Shown: piece by piece, positions 51,763 to 61,704 of the stretch
How positions within the stretch are numbered: the first letter of the stretch is position 1
Layout: every line of letters starts with the position of its first letter
DNA from: Carettochelys insculpta
Taxonomy: Eukaryota; Chordata; Testudines; Carettochelyidae
Assembly (NCBI RefSeq): GCF_033958435.1
Contig: NC_134141.1
Coordinates: 97,567,001-97,631,000, forward strand
Direction: 5' to 3'
DNA: 64,000 nucleotides
Notes under the pieces: model-generated
Told to the model about the DNA's origin: nothing
Database searches by the model: none
What the model saw: the letters and a program-made list of their open reading frames with translations, nothing else
Position numbers and translations under genes: made by a program

Positions 51763-52440
51763 AATGATTTTCAACCTTTCCAGCCTACTGTACCCCACTT
51801 TGTCTTGCATATCTGATTTTCACTTCACTTAAAAACTACTTGCTTACAAAATCAGACAAACATACAAAAATGTTTCTGAAAAACTGATTATATGGCAAAA
51901 TGAGAAAGTTGAAGTTAATTATAGAATAAGTGATTGGAATATAATCGTTGTATTGACATTCCAGTGTGATAGTTGAGCCAGTTTTCACTTGTAAGCCTTT
52001 TCTGAAGCCCAAGTTCTGCCACCCAGGGCTGAAATGTACAACTTAAATGCAGTCAACCTTCCAGAGTTCGATTCAGGACACTACTGAGTATGCACTAAAT
52101 TGAACTTGTAGGATGCCCCCATTGGCTGCAGTACTCCTGATGCCTGTTAGGAGTAAGGGAAATGCGCTCTTGTCAATCTCCCTCGGTGGAGACAGTACAG
52201 AAGCCTGAATTAAGCTATATTGATTCTAGCTACCAAATTAATATAGCTGGAATTGTGCAGCTTAATTTGACCTTGCTTTGTAGTGTTGACCTGCCCTTCG
52301 CTTCCTGTGTCATAGAACACTGTGCAAATACTTTACTTGCCACTCCCAGTTTGAGAAACACTGATCAAGAAGAATTGGGTATGCCCTGGAAGACCTCTGC
52401 ATATCCCAGAGGTACATGTACCCTGGATGAGAACCACTAG
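51763..52440. repeat. hAT-like MITE with an internal insertion
   Basis: The left end contains GATTTTCAACCTTTCCAGCC and TACTGTACCCC; the right end reverse complements to CTAGTGGTTCTCATCCAGGG then TACATGTACC. These fit the hAT terminus CAGTGGTTCTCAACCTTTCC. The middle (about 52030-52290) is a different repeat, listed separately. Non-coding. Confidence 0.65.
52030..52290. repeat. Old MITE nested within the hAT-like element
   Basis: The block holds AGTACTCCTG...AGGAGTAAGGGAA and the inverted pair TTAAGCTATATTGATTCTAGC and TATAGCTGGAATTGTGCAGCTTAA (about 52210-52266). From memory this matches a dispersed reptile MITE whose intact copies carry TAGCTGGAGTTGCGTA near one end. Its edges are eroded, so the limits are approximate. 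Confidence 0.45.
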
Positions 52441-53107
52441 TCTAGATCACCACATCTTAGGCCTCCGACTTACTAAAAAGCAGCACAAACCTTACAAAGC
52501 CTTCAAGATATTTTTGCAAACATTAGCTTTTGAGGGGACCAGAGAAAGTGCGCAGAGAAAGAGCCACTAGTTTAATCTGAAACCAGAAAAGGGATGATAA
52601 AGCTAAAGCTTAGCCGGAGACTCATAGCGGGGAGCGGAATAAGGAACAACGCCCTCTGCCTTTTTAGCACCGCGGCAACCGACCATCGCACTCGGAAGCC
52701 GGGCACCTTGTGCCTGAGCAGCAAAGCAGCGCTCAGCAAGGGCAGGGGACCAGGCCTGGCAGGCCCAGCGGCGCCGAGGCCTGGACCCTGGTAAGCCTGG
52801 GCTGCGGCGGCACGAGCCCTGCAGGGACCGGAGAAAGAAGCAAAATAATGTCCGCCCCCGCCCGGAAAGGCCCCAGGCACCCTCCCCGCATAGGGGCTGC
52901 GAGTGCACCTCACACAGAACCCCACGGGGGTGGGGGTGGGGTCAGGCGCCCTCCCCGGCGGGACTGGGGCCGGGTCCGACGCTTGTTATTCCCCGGAGGT
53001 AGCAGCCCCGCTGCCCGCCCAGCAGACAACAGCTTGCCGCAGGGCCCGCGCCGGAGCGCGTCACGGACTGTCCTCGCGCCGGGAAGGGTGGCCCGGGCCC
53101 CCGTTAC

Positions 53108-53193
53108 CTGGCCGGAGTCAGGCAGGCAGCGAGTGCGCCTCTCCCCATCGCAAGATGCTTCCCAGCCGCTGACATTGACAACACCGCCGCCAT
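53108..53193 (-). CDS. NDUFS4: NDUFS4 exon 1, coding part (mitochondrial targeting peptide)
   Basis: The minus strand starts CAAGATGGCGGCGGTG: an ATG with A at -3 and G at +4, read MAAVLSMSAAGKHLAMGRGA then LAACLTPA, ending with AG of a split Arg codon before GTAACG. It lacks acidic residues and carries Lys and Arg, as a mitochondrial presequence should, and opens with MAAV like the human protein. The 86 coding bases end in phase 2, which joins exon 2 exactly. The human exon is four codons longer by my recollection; presequences of this gene vary. The three exons here give 338 nt of coding sequence, roughly two thirds of the protein. Confidence 0.9.
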
Positions 53194-53198
53194 CTTGG
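53184..53198 (-). promoter_or_regulatory. YY1-type motif overlapping the start codon
   Basis: CCAAGATGGCGGCGG on the minus strand contains the AAGATGGCGGC core of the YY1 motif and places the initiator ATG inside it, a common layout for TATA-less nuclear genes of mitochondrial and ribosomal proteins. Confidence 0.7.
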
Positions 53199-53215
53199 TG
53201 GTGATGATACCACAA

Positions 53216-53220
53216 CCAAT
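53216..53220 (+). promoter_or_regulatory. CCAAT box (NF-Y type)
   Basis: CCAATCGGAA on the plus strand, inverted relative to the gene, 23 bp upstream of the ATG. The adjacent CGGAAAC has a GGAA core as bound by ETS factors. The position is close to the likely start sites, so the assignment is tentative. Confidence 0.4.
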
Positions 53221-53947
53221 CGGAAACGGTGGCCGCCCAGGGCCAAAACTCCTCCGCCTAGAGAAGAAAGGCGAAGGTTCCAGTCATCGGGAACCTCCGC
53301 TGTGCGGGGGACTTGGGGAGCGAGAGTGGGCGGGGGGAGAGGAGATGGGCGGAAAAGGGGGCGGGGCGGAGCGGCGCGCGGAAGGGGTAGGGAGGCCAAG
53401 CAGGGAGCAACTTGCATCCTTCCGATTTTTCATATCCAGACCCCTGGAGTGTGAAATACAGACACCCAGGGATTCTTGGTATAGCCAGACTCCGAGATCC
53501 CGGCATCACGTGGTGCAAATGCGCTGCACATTGGCCCCAAGAATCTTTTGGCCCCATACCTCCCCTAATTACATGTCAGAAACAGAACAAAAGACAGCTC
53601 CTCGTACACAAAAGAGCTCGGAGCCTGATGCATCTGGAAGCAACACCATTACAAATATCCTGATTTCCTGCGAGTTTCCGCCTAAGTTTTCACTATATAC
53701 CCCAGTTTTACCACCTAAATGCCGTGGATGCACAGCTTTTTGTAGCTGACCAAAATAATCAAAATTCCAACATGTTGACAATGGTGCTGGAATAATTCTT
53801 ATAGTGGGAGTGATGAAAGTGAGAATACAATAAAACCTGTAGATGATAGAAACCCCTACAAGCCTGTTGGTTGTATCACCACCCTCACCACTCTGAGTTC
53901 CAACACATTTCCATGTACGATTCACTTTCTGTAATGAATGCCATTAG

Positions 53948-54045
53948 AACCATCTGATGAAGTGAGTCTGTGCTCACAAAAGCTCATGCTCAAAACTTTT
54001 CTGTTAGTCCATAAGGTGCCACAGGACCCTTCGTTGTTGTTATTA
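53948..54045 (+). repeat. Penelope-type tail with degraded hammerhead-ribozyme-like motif
   Basis: The block reads CTGATGA (53954-53960), then a GTGAG...CTCAC stem (53962-53977), then AAAA where a hammerhead would have GAAA, then a GC-TCAT-GC mini-stem and TC. It continues CTGTTAGTCCATAAGGTGCC and ACAGGACCC. The same tail (CTGANGA...CCCACGAAAGC...TTAGTCT.TAAGGTGCCACAGGA) is a frequent repeat end in reptile genomes. Penelope-like elements are known to carry type-I hammerhead motifs near their ends. An extra A between CTGATGA and the stem departs from the consensus, so activity is unlikely. Confidence 0.5.
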
Positions 54046-54730
54046 GAACCACTAACACCTCTAAACATGCAGTGAATTTTTCTACTGTACTACACAGTAG
54101 TCGAGGGCATATTGTGTTGCTAAAGCTATAGAAGAATTCCTGCAAAGGAAAACACAAACCAGTTGGTTAGTTATGGTATATGATGTGGGTCTTCCCTGCG
54201 AAAGCCAGGTGAACCTTGACAGATTCGGTTGCTGGATATGAGTTTGTGTGCCTCTGTAGTATCATGATGCGCTAGGATCTGTATTATTCAGAAAGGCTAG
54301 GACTTTGTGAGGTGGGACCCACAGCTGGCCAGCTCTAGATATTTGCAGTGCCATTGTACTGGATGTGTTGGGGTACACGCTTTTTTTCCCCAGTTGCAGT
54401 TGCTTCTACATTTGTGCAGTAGAAACGGGGGTCAGGTGTGAAAGCAAAAATTGAAGTGCCAGATCCAGGTATTGTGACACTGTTATGCCAGGATGTGTAA
54501 TAATTTTATTGGTGAAGAAAGAGCATCTATAGATGTTCTCTGTTTAGGAATTATAATTTAAGATGTGGTTGTCAAACCATGGCTAGATGCAGTAGTATAC
54601 TAGAATCAGATCCAGAGTTTTGCGATCTGTTGCATTGGAATATATTGGAGTAAGAGCTAGTCAAAGGTAGTCATAATTGTTTGCAGGTGTAGCAATGCTT
54701 AAGATGACTGATTGATTGTTGGAAAGTCCT

Positions 54731-54983
54731 TAACTTAGGTCTGGGCTGTACACAGAAGTTAGCTAAACTTAACTGTTTAACTAAAAGGTATGATATTGTG
54801 CTGATTTAGTCAAAGTGATGTGGTTTACTGTGGGCAATATCGCATCATTCTATAACAGGTTTACCTTTTTTTATCTGATGATAAGTATATTACAGATAAA
54901 GCTCCACCACTCTCCCTACCACAATACAGCATCACTCTTTTGTAGTTAAAGTGATACAACTTTTATGTGTAGTCCAGACCTAA
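54731..54983. repeat. Short MITE, CTTAGGTCTGG ends
   Basis: The left end, CTTAACTTAGGTCTGGGCTG, and the inverted right end, GTTAACTTAGGTCTGGACTA, match over about 18 bp. ACACA(G/T)AAGTT follows on both sides, giving inverted repeats of about 30 bp in a 253-bp unit. Non-coding; superfamily unknown. Confidence 0.7.
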
Positions 54984-55098
54984 GTTAACTCCCTAGAAAA
55001 TTTATGTTTCTTGCATTGAAAAAGACATTTCAACTTAAGTCTCAAGGTGTGAGACATCAGAAAAACAAGAATTACTTTGGTAATATCCACACTCTCGT

Positions 55099-55448
55099 GG
55101 GCTACGTCTACACTAGTGATTTTTTTCGAAAAAGCTTGAGCTCTTCAGAAAAATCCCATGGAATGTCTACACACAAAATGCATTCTTTTGATATTAAATA
55201 AGAACACGGAACTTTTTCCAGAAGCCCTCTTCCACTCCCACATGAGGAAGAGCAACTTTTTCCGAAAGATTCTTTCAGGGAAAGAAAAAACATAGATACG
55301 GGGGCTCTTTTTTTGAAACAGCAGTCCTCCATGCCGCTAGATTTTTCAATCCGTGGCATTTCCTGGTGCGTTCTCTCGAAAGAGTGGCTGGTGTGTGGTT
55401 GAGATCTTCCAAAAGAACTTCTTTCAAAGGACTTCTGTAATGTAGCCC
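55099..55448. repeat. Harbinger-like MITE with TTTTTCGAAAAA blocks
   Basis: The left end is GGGCTACGTCTACACTAGTG; the right end reverse complements to GGGCTACATTACAGAAGTCC. The interior holds TTTTTCGAAAAAGC, TTTTTCCGAAAGA and inverted CTTTCGAG-type blocks. The 350-bp copy has no clear 3-bp duplication. Non-coding. Confidence 0.65.
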
Positions 55449-55930
55449 TACCCATGAAGACTCAAACATCCCATTTATAAGGTTGGCTACAGACTGGGCT
55501 ATCAGTGTTGTACCAAAAGATAATCCATCAAGACTGAAATAGTCTGTGTGGCAGCACTGATTATGCTGAGTAATTTTTATATATGCAGTACCTACTGTTT
55601 TACTCTGTGAGAAAGAAAATTAATTTAACTACTGGTATAAAGATTTAGGGTAATACTTTGCCTTCAAATATGTGTGAACAAGTCTCCACAAAGTCATTGG
55701 TTGTTGCACACATGTTGTAAGCATTCAAGGAAAAATATTTAACTTTTTATTATTTTTTCTTTCTTGATGAAATAAGATACATACAGATGGTCTTACTCTG
55801 CTTCCCAGTAGATCTGTCTGATACAAATCATTCATTGCTGCAAACAGCAACCAACTTAAAACAAAATTCTACTGATATTCCCTAAATACTATTATTTAGT
55901 ATTTGTGTTGGGAAATATGCAAACATATAC

Positions 55931-56137
55931 ACACATACATCATCTCATAGAACTGGAAGGGACCTCAAGAGGTCATTGAGTCCAGTTCCGTGCCCTCTTG
56001 GCAGTACCAAGCACCCGCCCTGACAAATTGTTTTAAAATCTATTTGCCACATACTCCTAAAATACCCACTCAAGGGTTCAGCCTACAATCCTGGGTTTAC
56101 AAAGCCTACATTCAAACCATTGAGCTAGGATATAGCC
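55931..56137 (-). repeat. tRNA-derived SINE with CR1-like tail
   Basis: The minus-strand head has ATCCTAGCTCAATGG (A-box region) and a B-box-like GTAAACCCAGGATTG. The 3' part reads AATGACCTCTTGAGGTCCC then TTCCAGTTCTATGAGATGATG. Same family as the copies at 15145 and 59780. The 3' end runs into an AC/TG-rich tract. Confidence 0.75.
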
Positions 56138-56225
56138 CTGACTCAAATTGCTTGCCATCTAAAAAAACAACAGAATTCTAGGGTAGAGGGTGAGGAGGAA
56201 TGATCACAGGGATGACACTTGAACA

Positions 56226-56925
56226 GGCTTGTCTACACTAGCCCCCTCCTTCGAAGGGGGCATGTAAATGACCCCGAGCAGTGAATAGCAATGAGATGCT
56301 GCAAGCCATATATGCCGCACCTCATTAGTGTAATTCTCACCACGAGAGCTTTGCAGTTGCTAAGTTCAAAGTGTCAGCAAGCTGTGTAGCCGCAGGTACT
56401 TTGAAGTATCCGCACACTTCGAAGTGCCCTTACTCTCAAAACATTTTTGTGTCTAGACTAGCCCCCAACTTCAAAGGGGGCATGGTAAAGGAGTAAAGGG
56501 ACTTTGGAGTTGCACAAGCACTTCAAAGTACCCACGTCTGACCCGTGACTACATGCAAGCCGGCACTTTGCAGTTTCACACTTCGAAGTTGCCGTCAGGG
56601 AGATTTAGCCTAATAAAGTGCTCCATATGCACTGCAGCACTTCATTAGTAATCTCCCGACACCCTAATTACCATCCCCCCTTCTAAACTGGGGGCTCGTC
56701 TTGACACAGCCTTTGTGAGTAAGGGCACTTTGAAGTTGCACAGGTACTTCGAAGTGCCCTTGGCTGCACGGCATGCTGGTACTTCGAAGTTGGCAACTTC
56801 GAAGTTCACACTGTAACGATTATACTAATGAGGTGCTGCATATACAGCGCAGCATCTCATTGCTATTCACCGCTCGGGCTCGTTTACATGTCCCCTTTGA
56901 AGGAAGGAGATGGTGTACACAAGCC
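56226..56925. repeat. Harbinger-like palindromic MITE (TTCGAAGT group), split by a second MITE
   Basis: The outer ends are GGCTTGTCTACACTAGCCCC and, inverted, GGCTTGTGTACACCATCTCC. The inverted arms share ATGTAAA(T/C)GA, GAATAGCAATGAGATGCTG, CTTCGAAGTGCCCTTACTC and repeated TTCGAAGT palindromes. The arms cover about 56226-56444 and 56712-56925; a 267-bp element lies between them near the hairpin centre. Without the insert the unit would be about 433 bp, close to the 407-436 bp of sister elements. Confidence 0.7.
56445..56711. repeat. Harbinger-like MITE nested at the centre of another
   Basis: The left end reads TTTTGTGTCTAGACTAGCCC and the inverted right end GGCTGTGTCAAGACGAGCCC, so 15 of 20 bases pair. 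Both continue into CCC(C)AACTTCAAAGGGGG and its degraded inverse. Inverted arms include TAATGAAGTGCTG against CAGCACTTCATTA. Shorter than its host, but with the same terminus type. Confidence 0.6.
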
Positions 56926-57369
56926 CAACATGTGATATTAGCTGTGTTTTTATTTGTGCTTTTGCTCTTATATGTGGAAACTATACTTTAAAGGATTAGC
57001 TGGACAATAGGCCCTGATAGTGCAAACATTTAAGCACAGGAGAAGTTTTAACTTAAAAGATCTACTCACATATGAAAAGTTACTCTTATGCATAAGTTTT
57101 CAAGAGTTTGGGGCACTACTTTGAGTAAGTGGCTTTGTCGGTTCCATTTTTTTTAGCCTGCCACGATTCTATTGCAGAGTTTTTTGTTTTTTGGTTTTTT
57201 GCCAGTGTTTGCAGTGGAGCAAAGACTTTCTCCCATTGTAAACCCTTCTAAAGTATTCATGCCAAGATACTGTTTAATGGAGGATTTTGCTTCAGAAGCC
57301 AATTTCTATCTAAAAAAATCAGTTAATATAAAAATGTAGGGTATGGGAGGATATGTTGTATTTAAGTGC

Positions 57370-57635
57370 AATCTTCAAATGGTAGCCAGGTTGGTGGGGA
57401 AAGGGATAGTTTTCTCCAAGTCTGTTTGATTGCATGTGAAATTTACAATAGAGCTGGAGCTGTCTGGTTTTAATTTTTTGCCTTTTGTATGGGTCGTCAA
57501 TAAAACACCACAGCTCATACAGGAGGGGGAAAAAATTAAAACCAGGCCACCTCAGCTCCATTGTTAGTTTCACATGCAAACAGACTTCCAGGAAAAACTC
57601 CCCCTATCTCCTGTACTTCCACCATTGTGAACTAA
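57370..57635. repeat. Inverted repeat (foldback), about 120-bp arms
   Basis: The left arm holds AGTCTGTTTGATTGCATGTG and TCTGGTTTTAATTTTTTGCC. The right arm, inverted, gives AGTCTGTTTGCATGTGAAAC and CCTGGTTTTAATTTTTTCCC. Matching continues outward to AATGGT(A/G)G and inward to the centre near 57505 (CATACAAAAG type). Arms are roughly 80-85 percent identical by eye. No known termini were recognised, so it is either an unlisted MITE or an inverted duplication. Confidence 0.7.
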
Positions 57636-58469
57636 AAATTAGAAACAAAACCACCACCATCCCTTTCATCCTTGCTGCTTTAAGTGATATGTTGACATAT
57701 GATCCAAAAGCTTTTTAACTATTGTCTTGGAAGACACCAAGGAATCACAACTGATCCATTTCCATCAGAGTGAATGATAGTAGGCTGCTGGGCTGGCAGC
57801 TCACTTCCCTCAAACTTATGTTTCTGCCTTCCTAAGAGTTCTCACCATCTACTACCGGCACAAGTGGCATAGCCCACAGGGCTTTACAAATCCCTTTCAG
57901 GCCAATATTGCTGCCACCACAGAGAGATAACTCTTGCATTCACGCCATCAGGGTGAGTGACGTCAGGCCCCTGGGATTTAAAAACCCTCAGGCTTGTCTA
58001 GCCTGCCAGTACTGAGAAACTGCTTTTATTTTATTGTTTGACGTCAGCAGAAATCAGTTAGTCTTTTTTGTATTGTTTGTCCAGTTCGAGGCTGGAGGCC
58101 ACAACATTAACATCTGTGGGGTAATTTCTTCTTTACATGAAACAGGAAGCAAAGCAGATTTTAGTCTTTGAATTTGTATAGCCATCTGTTTTCTCATCTT
58201 TTTGGAAGATTTGGGATCTGACTGAGCTATTCGGGATGCCTCAAAGCAATAAAAGGGGAGTAATTTATATGAGTTCTACTGCTGTAACAAGTCCAGGTCA
58301 GAAACACCTTGATAGATAATGATCTCTGATCACCACCTTTTCATAGAAGGCGTTGCTTTGTTATTCTATGTTTGAAATTGAGATTTCAGGAAATGTTTCT
58401 ATCCAATCTTGAAAAACCTCTTATTTGTTTGGAGCCTTTTCTACCAATTTTTAGTCCCAAATTAAGTGG

Positions 58470-58625
58470 AAACAAAAAAGCAGTCCAGTAGCGCTTTAAA
58501 GACTAACAAAATAATTTATTAGGTGATGAGCTTTCATGGGACAGACCCACTTCTTCAGAAAGCTCATCACCTAATAAATTATTTTATTAGTCTTTAAAGT
58601 GCTACTGGACTGCTTTTTTGTTTTT
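58470..58625. repeat. Long perfect-looking palindrome made of a Penelope-type tail and its inverse
   Basis: The left arm (from about 58477) runs AAAAAAGCAGTCCAGTAGCG ... GTGATGAGCTTTC. The right arm begins GAAAGCTCATCACC at 58558 and runs to ACTGGACTGCTTTTTT, giving arms of about 61 bp with only two or three mismatches. On the minus strand the 22-base loop plus its edges reads CTGAAGA, a GTGGG...CCCAT stem, then GAAAGC: the hammerhead-like core also seen at 53954, here with GAAA kept. The right flank (ATAGTATATAGGCTAGCATGG) belongs to the same tail family. This looks like two head-to-head tails of one Penelope-like insertion. Confidence 0.65.
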
Positions 58626-59779
58626 ATAGTATATAGGCTAGCATGGCTATCTCTCTGTTACTAAATTAAGTGAATCTTCTGTAGTTCATCCATCTTTATA
58701 GAATCACTGCTGATGCTCTTGCAAGTATTATTAAGAAAACTAAACTTGGCCAATGAGATCACAGGTGGTATGGGAAATAGGGCATTCGTGGTAAGAGAAC
58801 ATAGTTTGATATCTAAGAGAGGGATTCTCTTTGATATTATTCAGCCCTTCTTTTCTCAAAGGATATAAAATAGGAAGGGAGCAATTCACAAGAGTAATAG
58901 GGAATAGATGTGAGACCCCAATTATATAGGTAAAGAGAATAAGAGAAGGCTCCAGCTGAATAGCCTGGGGCAAGCATGCATTTCAACCTGAAATCATCAC
59001 ACACAAGTCGAATAAAAGAATATCATTACAAACACAGTACCATAGCGTAACCACATATAAAGTAGCATAATGTAGCTTTCCAAACTCCAGATTTCCACAT
59101 TATCCAAAACTAGCAAATGTTCCAGGTGTTGAACAGGTCTTTGAATCAATAATGATGTGGGTTCTTTTCTTTTATTTGAAATAGAGGGAAAATGTACATG
59201 CTTGATTTAAATGATCATATTTTTCAAAAACTTCACACTGTCCTCAGCCCCCACCCTGAATCTTTCCTCTCCCTCACCAACTCTGACTTCTGTACTCCCA
59301 TGCCTCCAGTCCTGAGCTTCTTTTCAGCTTCCAACCTTGTCTCTTGCATATCTACATCCCAACCCCCTTTCCTGATCCCCCTCTCAACCCACACCAGCCC
59401 CCTGTTCTAAACCTTTCCTCAGCCCCAACTGCTTGCTGTTCCCCTTCCTGTTCCTGTGGAGGAGCAAAGCAAAGTGCAGAGCTTGCTTACCCTCTGCCCT
59501 CCCCAGACAAAATGAGGAATGGGGCAAACTACACTTTTCCCTCACTACCTGACAACAAGAAAGGGGAACAGCAGGCGATGAATCTGGTGGTGGGGAAACT
59601 TCAGACCTACCTCCTTAGCAAAACCAAATCCTTAACTTGCTTTAAGTCATCATAGGAGGAAGCTGTGTACTAAATACGGTGTTCCTAGCGCTTACCATTT
59701 AGGAGGAGTTCTTAAACAGACAGACACATTCACAGACAAATTCTCCCACATATATAGTACATTCGGAAAATGGCCCTCT

Positions 59780-59996
59780 ATGTATATATGCATGTATACA
59801 TACATCTCTCATAGAACTGGAAGGGACCTCACAAGGTCATCGAGTCCAGTCCCTTGCACCCACAGCACGACCTGGACATATTAAAAAAAAATAAACAACC
59901 TGCCCCCAGAACCTTGAAAACACCCCCTCAAGTACTGAGCTCACAAGTGTGAACTTACAAGCCTAATGCTCTAACCATTGAGCTATCCCTCCCCCC
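59780..59996 (-). repeat. tRNA-derived SINE with CR1-like tail, best preserved copy
   Basis: On the minus strand the head reads GGGATAGCTCAATGGTTAGA then GCATTAGGCTTGTAAGTTC, with an A box (TAGCTCAATGG) and a B-box-like GTTCACACTTGTGAG. The body passes an A/T-rich linker and ends CTCGATGACCTTGTGAGGTC then CCTTCCAGTTCTATGAGAG, the CR1-type tail. A TATGTATA microsatellite follows at 59780-59808. The head is tRNA-like, but its variable part and missing acceptor pairing rule out a tRNA gene. Confidence 0.85.
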
Positions 59997-60136
59997 AGTG
60001 TCCATTTTTACAAAGCTTTACATTTTGAAAGCTTTCAGATTATCCATGTGCTGATTTTTCTATATTATGCAATTAAATTGAAATAAGTAATAATTATCTG
60101 ATAAGTATTTTGAAAATAAATTACAGAGAAAACTTG

Positions 60137-60572
60137 GGCTGTGTCTACACAAGCCCCCTCCTTTCGGAAGGGGCATGTTAATCAGGGAGTTCAAAAGATG
60201 CTAATGAGGCACTGCCATGAACATGCAGTGCCTCATTAGCATAATGGCGACCGTGGTGATTCGAAAGTGCTGCTTTCGAATCATGCACCGCCCATGTAGC
60301 TGGGGGCCTTTCAAATTGATCCCCGGGACTTCAAAAGCCCCTTCTTCCCATTTGTTTTTGGAAGAAGGGGCATTCGCAGGCCGGGGGTGACATTTTGAAA
60401 GGCCCCAAGCTACACTGGCAGGGCATGATTTGAAAGTGGCACTTTCGAATCACTGAGGCCGCCATTGTGCTAATGAGGCACTGCATATTCATGGCAGTGT
60501 CTCATTACCATCTTTCAAACTCCGTCATTAACATGCTCCTTCTGAAAGGAGAGGGCTCATGTAGACACAACC
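60137..60572. repeat. Harbinger-like MITE, TSD TTG
   Basis: A 436-bp element with ends GGCTGTGTCTACACAAGCCC and, inverted, GGTTGTGTCTACATGAGCCC. TTG lies on both sides (60134-60136 and 60573-60575). The long inverted arms include GATGCTAATGAGGCACTGC, GTGATTCGAAAGTG and a central CTTCTTCC...GGAAGAAG turn near 60350. Non-coding. Confidence 0.8.
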
Positions 60573-60954
60573 TTGTTGATTAACCTGTCTTTTATTTTAC
60601 TGTATACACATATCATAACTTTGCACATTTTTTTACTTGTCTGGTTTATACCACTGGCTGCTCATTCTTGCATTGGCCTGATCCTTCCTGATCCACATTA
60701 ACACATTTTAGAGTCAGGATGCAACACAAAGTAGCCTTGTTGCACTAGAGAATCTGTCCAATACTATGTCAAATATTTCCTACAAATCATTTCAATATGT
60801 TCTTAACTTTTTTGGCTCAACATATCTCCAACATGCTGTGGACTGCAAACTACATATTTATTTGGAAGAAGATTAAAAATATACAATAAAAGCACTTGTA
60901 ATGTTGTGGCCATATCCCATACAGAGACAGGCAGAGACAGAGTGACCTAAGGCG

Positions 60955-61410
60955 TCAGTAGAGCAACTACATAGGAACATAGGTAATTGGTATAACGGAT
61001 CAGATTCAGGGTCTATCGAATTGAGCATCCTTGCTTCAACAGTGGGTGGCAGTAGATGCTTCAGAAGAAAATTCAAGAAACCTAATAATATGAAGGTGTT
61101 GGATATTTTGTTCCCAGCATGTCTCATCCGACTCTCTAATATTTAAGAGCTGAAACAGTAGGTTTTATCTCCCATCCAATATCTTTTTGTAGCATTAACT
61201 ATTATGACTTTGGATATTCATATTATTCATATGAATGTCCAATCCATCTTTGAATCTACCTAAGTTCTTGGCTTCAACAACATCCTGTGGCTATGAGTTC
61301 CACAGTCTAATTATTGGTGGTAATAATTTTGTATATGCCAACTTTCAGTTTCATTCTAACACTTTGGCTCATTGTCCCTCTCCATTCCAGCCCAACCAAA
61401 CTCAGAAATA
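60955..61410 (-). repeat. CR1/L2-type LINE 3' fragment, old
   Basis: Plus-strand blocks ATAGGAACATAGGTAATTGG, GATCAGATTCAGGGTCTATC and ACAACATCCTGTGGCTATGA with GTTCCACAGTCTAATTATTG mirror, in order, the LINE fragment at 28355 and the reptile CR1/L2 3' consensus as I know it, read in antisense. Coding frames are gone. The LINE therefore lies on the minus strand, with its 3' end near 60955. Confidence 0.65.
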
Positions 61411-61704
61411 GGATCATGAAATGAGAACTGACAATCTGGCTGCACTGATTTGAAGAGAGATTTTAAGATAGGCATGTTTGCTTTCTCTCCTGGTTAAGCA
61501 AGTCATCTTTGACAAGACATTTTGCTCCTTGTGGATCAGGCTGAAGAAAGTGCCAATTTTAATTCTCCACATGTTGATTTTAGGGGCTCTTGCCTCAAAT
61601 TCACTGGAACGCAGCCTTATCCTCTTCCCCTCACACTGTCAGTATATCCCCACATGTTTCCTACACTGTCCTGCTTCAGGAGAGGTTGGTGCATAACAGT
61701 TTAG

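Larger units (their letters stand above)
52590..53430. promoter_or_regulatory. NDUFS4: CpG-island promoter of NDUFS4
   Basis: GC content and CpG frequency jump sharply here against the AT-rich surroundings, covering NDUFS4 exon 1 and about 240 bp upstream. The minus-strand gene start has a YY1-type motif over the ATG, a CCAAT motif about 25 bp upstream and GC boxes (GGGGGCGGGGCGGAG at 53358-53372) about 165 bp upstream. No TATA box is seen. This is the usual layout of broadly expressed nuclear genes for mitochondrial proteins. The long open frames on both strands here are artefacts of GC-rich sequence. A divergent transcript from the other side is possible but no exon was recognised. Confidence 0.85.

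Noticed and set aside
52710..53204. 164-codon plus-strand frame in the CpG island
   Set aside because: It is a product of stop-poor GC-rich sequence, overlaps NDUFS4 exon 1 in antisense, and shows no protein motif.
53195..53749. 184-codon plus-strand frame starting next to the NDUFS4 ATG, as a divergent gene
   Set aside because: It begins in the promoter and runs into AT-rich sequence without family similarity; no splice sites or homology support it.
59930..59996. tRNA gene on the minus strand
   Set aside because: The A and B boxes are tRNA-like, but the cloverleaf stems do not pair properly and a CR1-type tail follows, so it is a SINE head.
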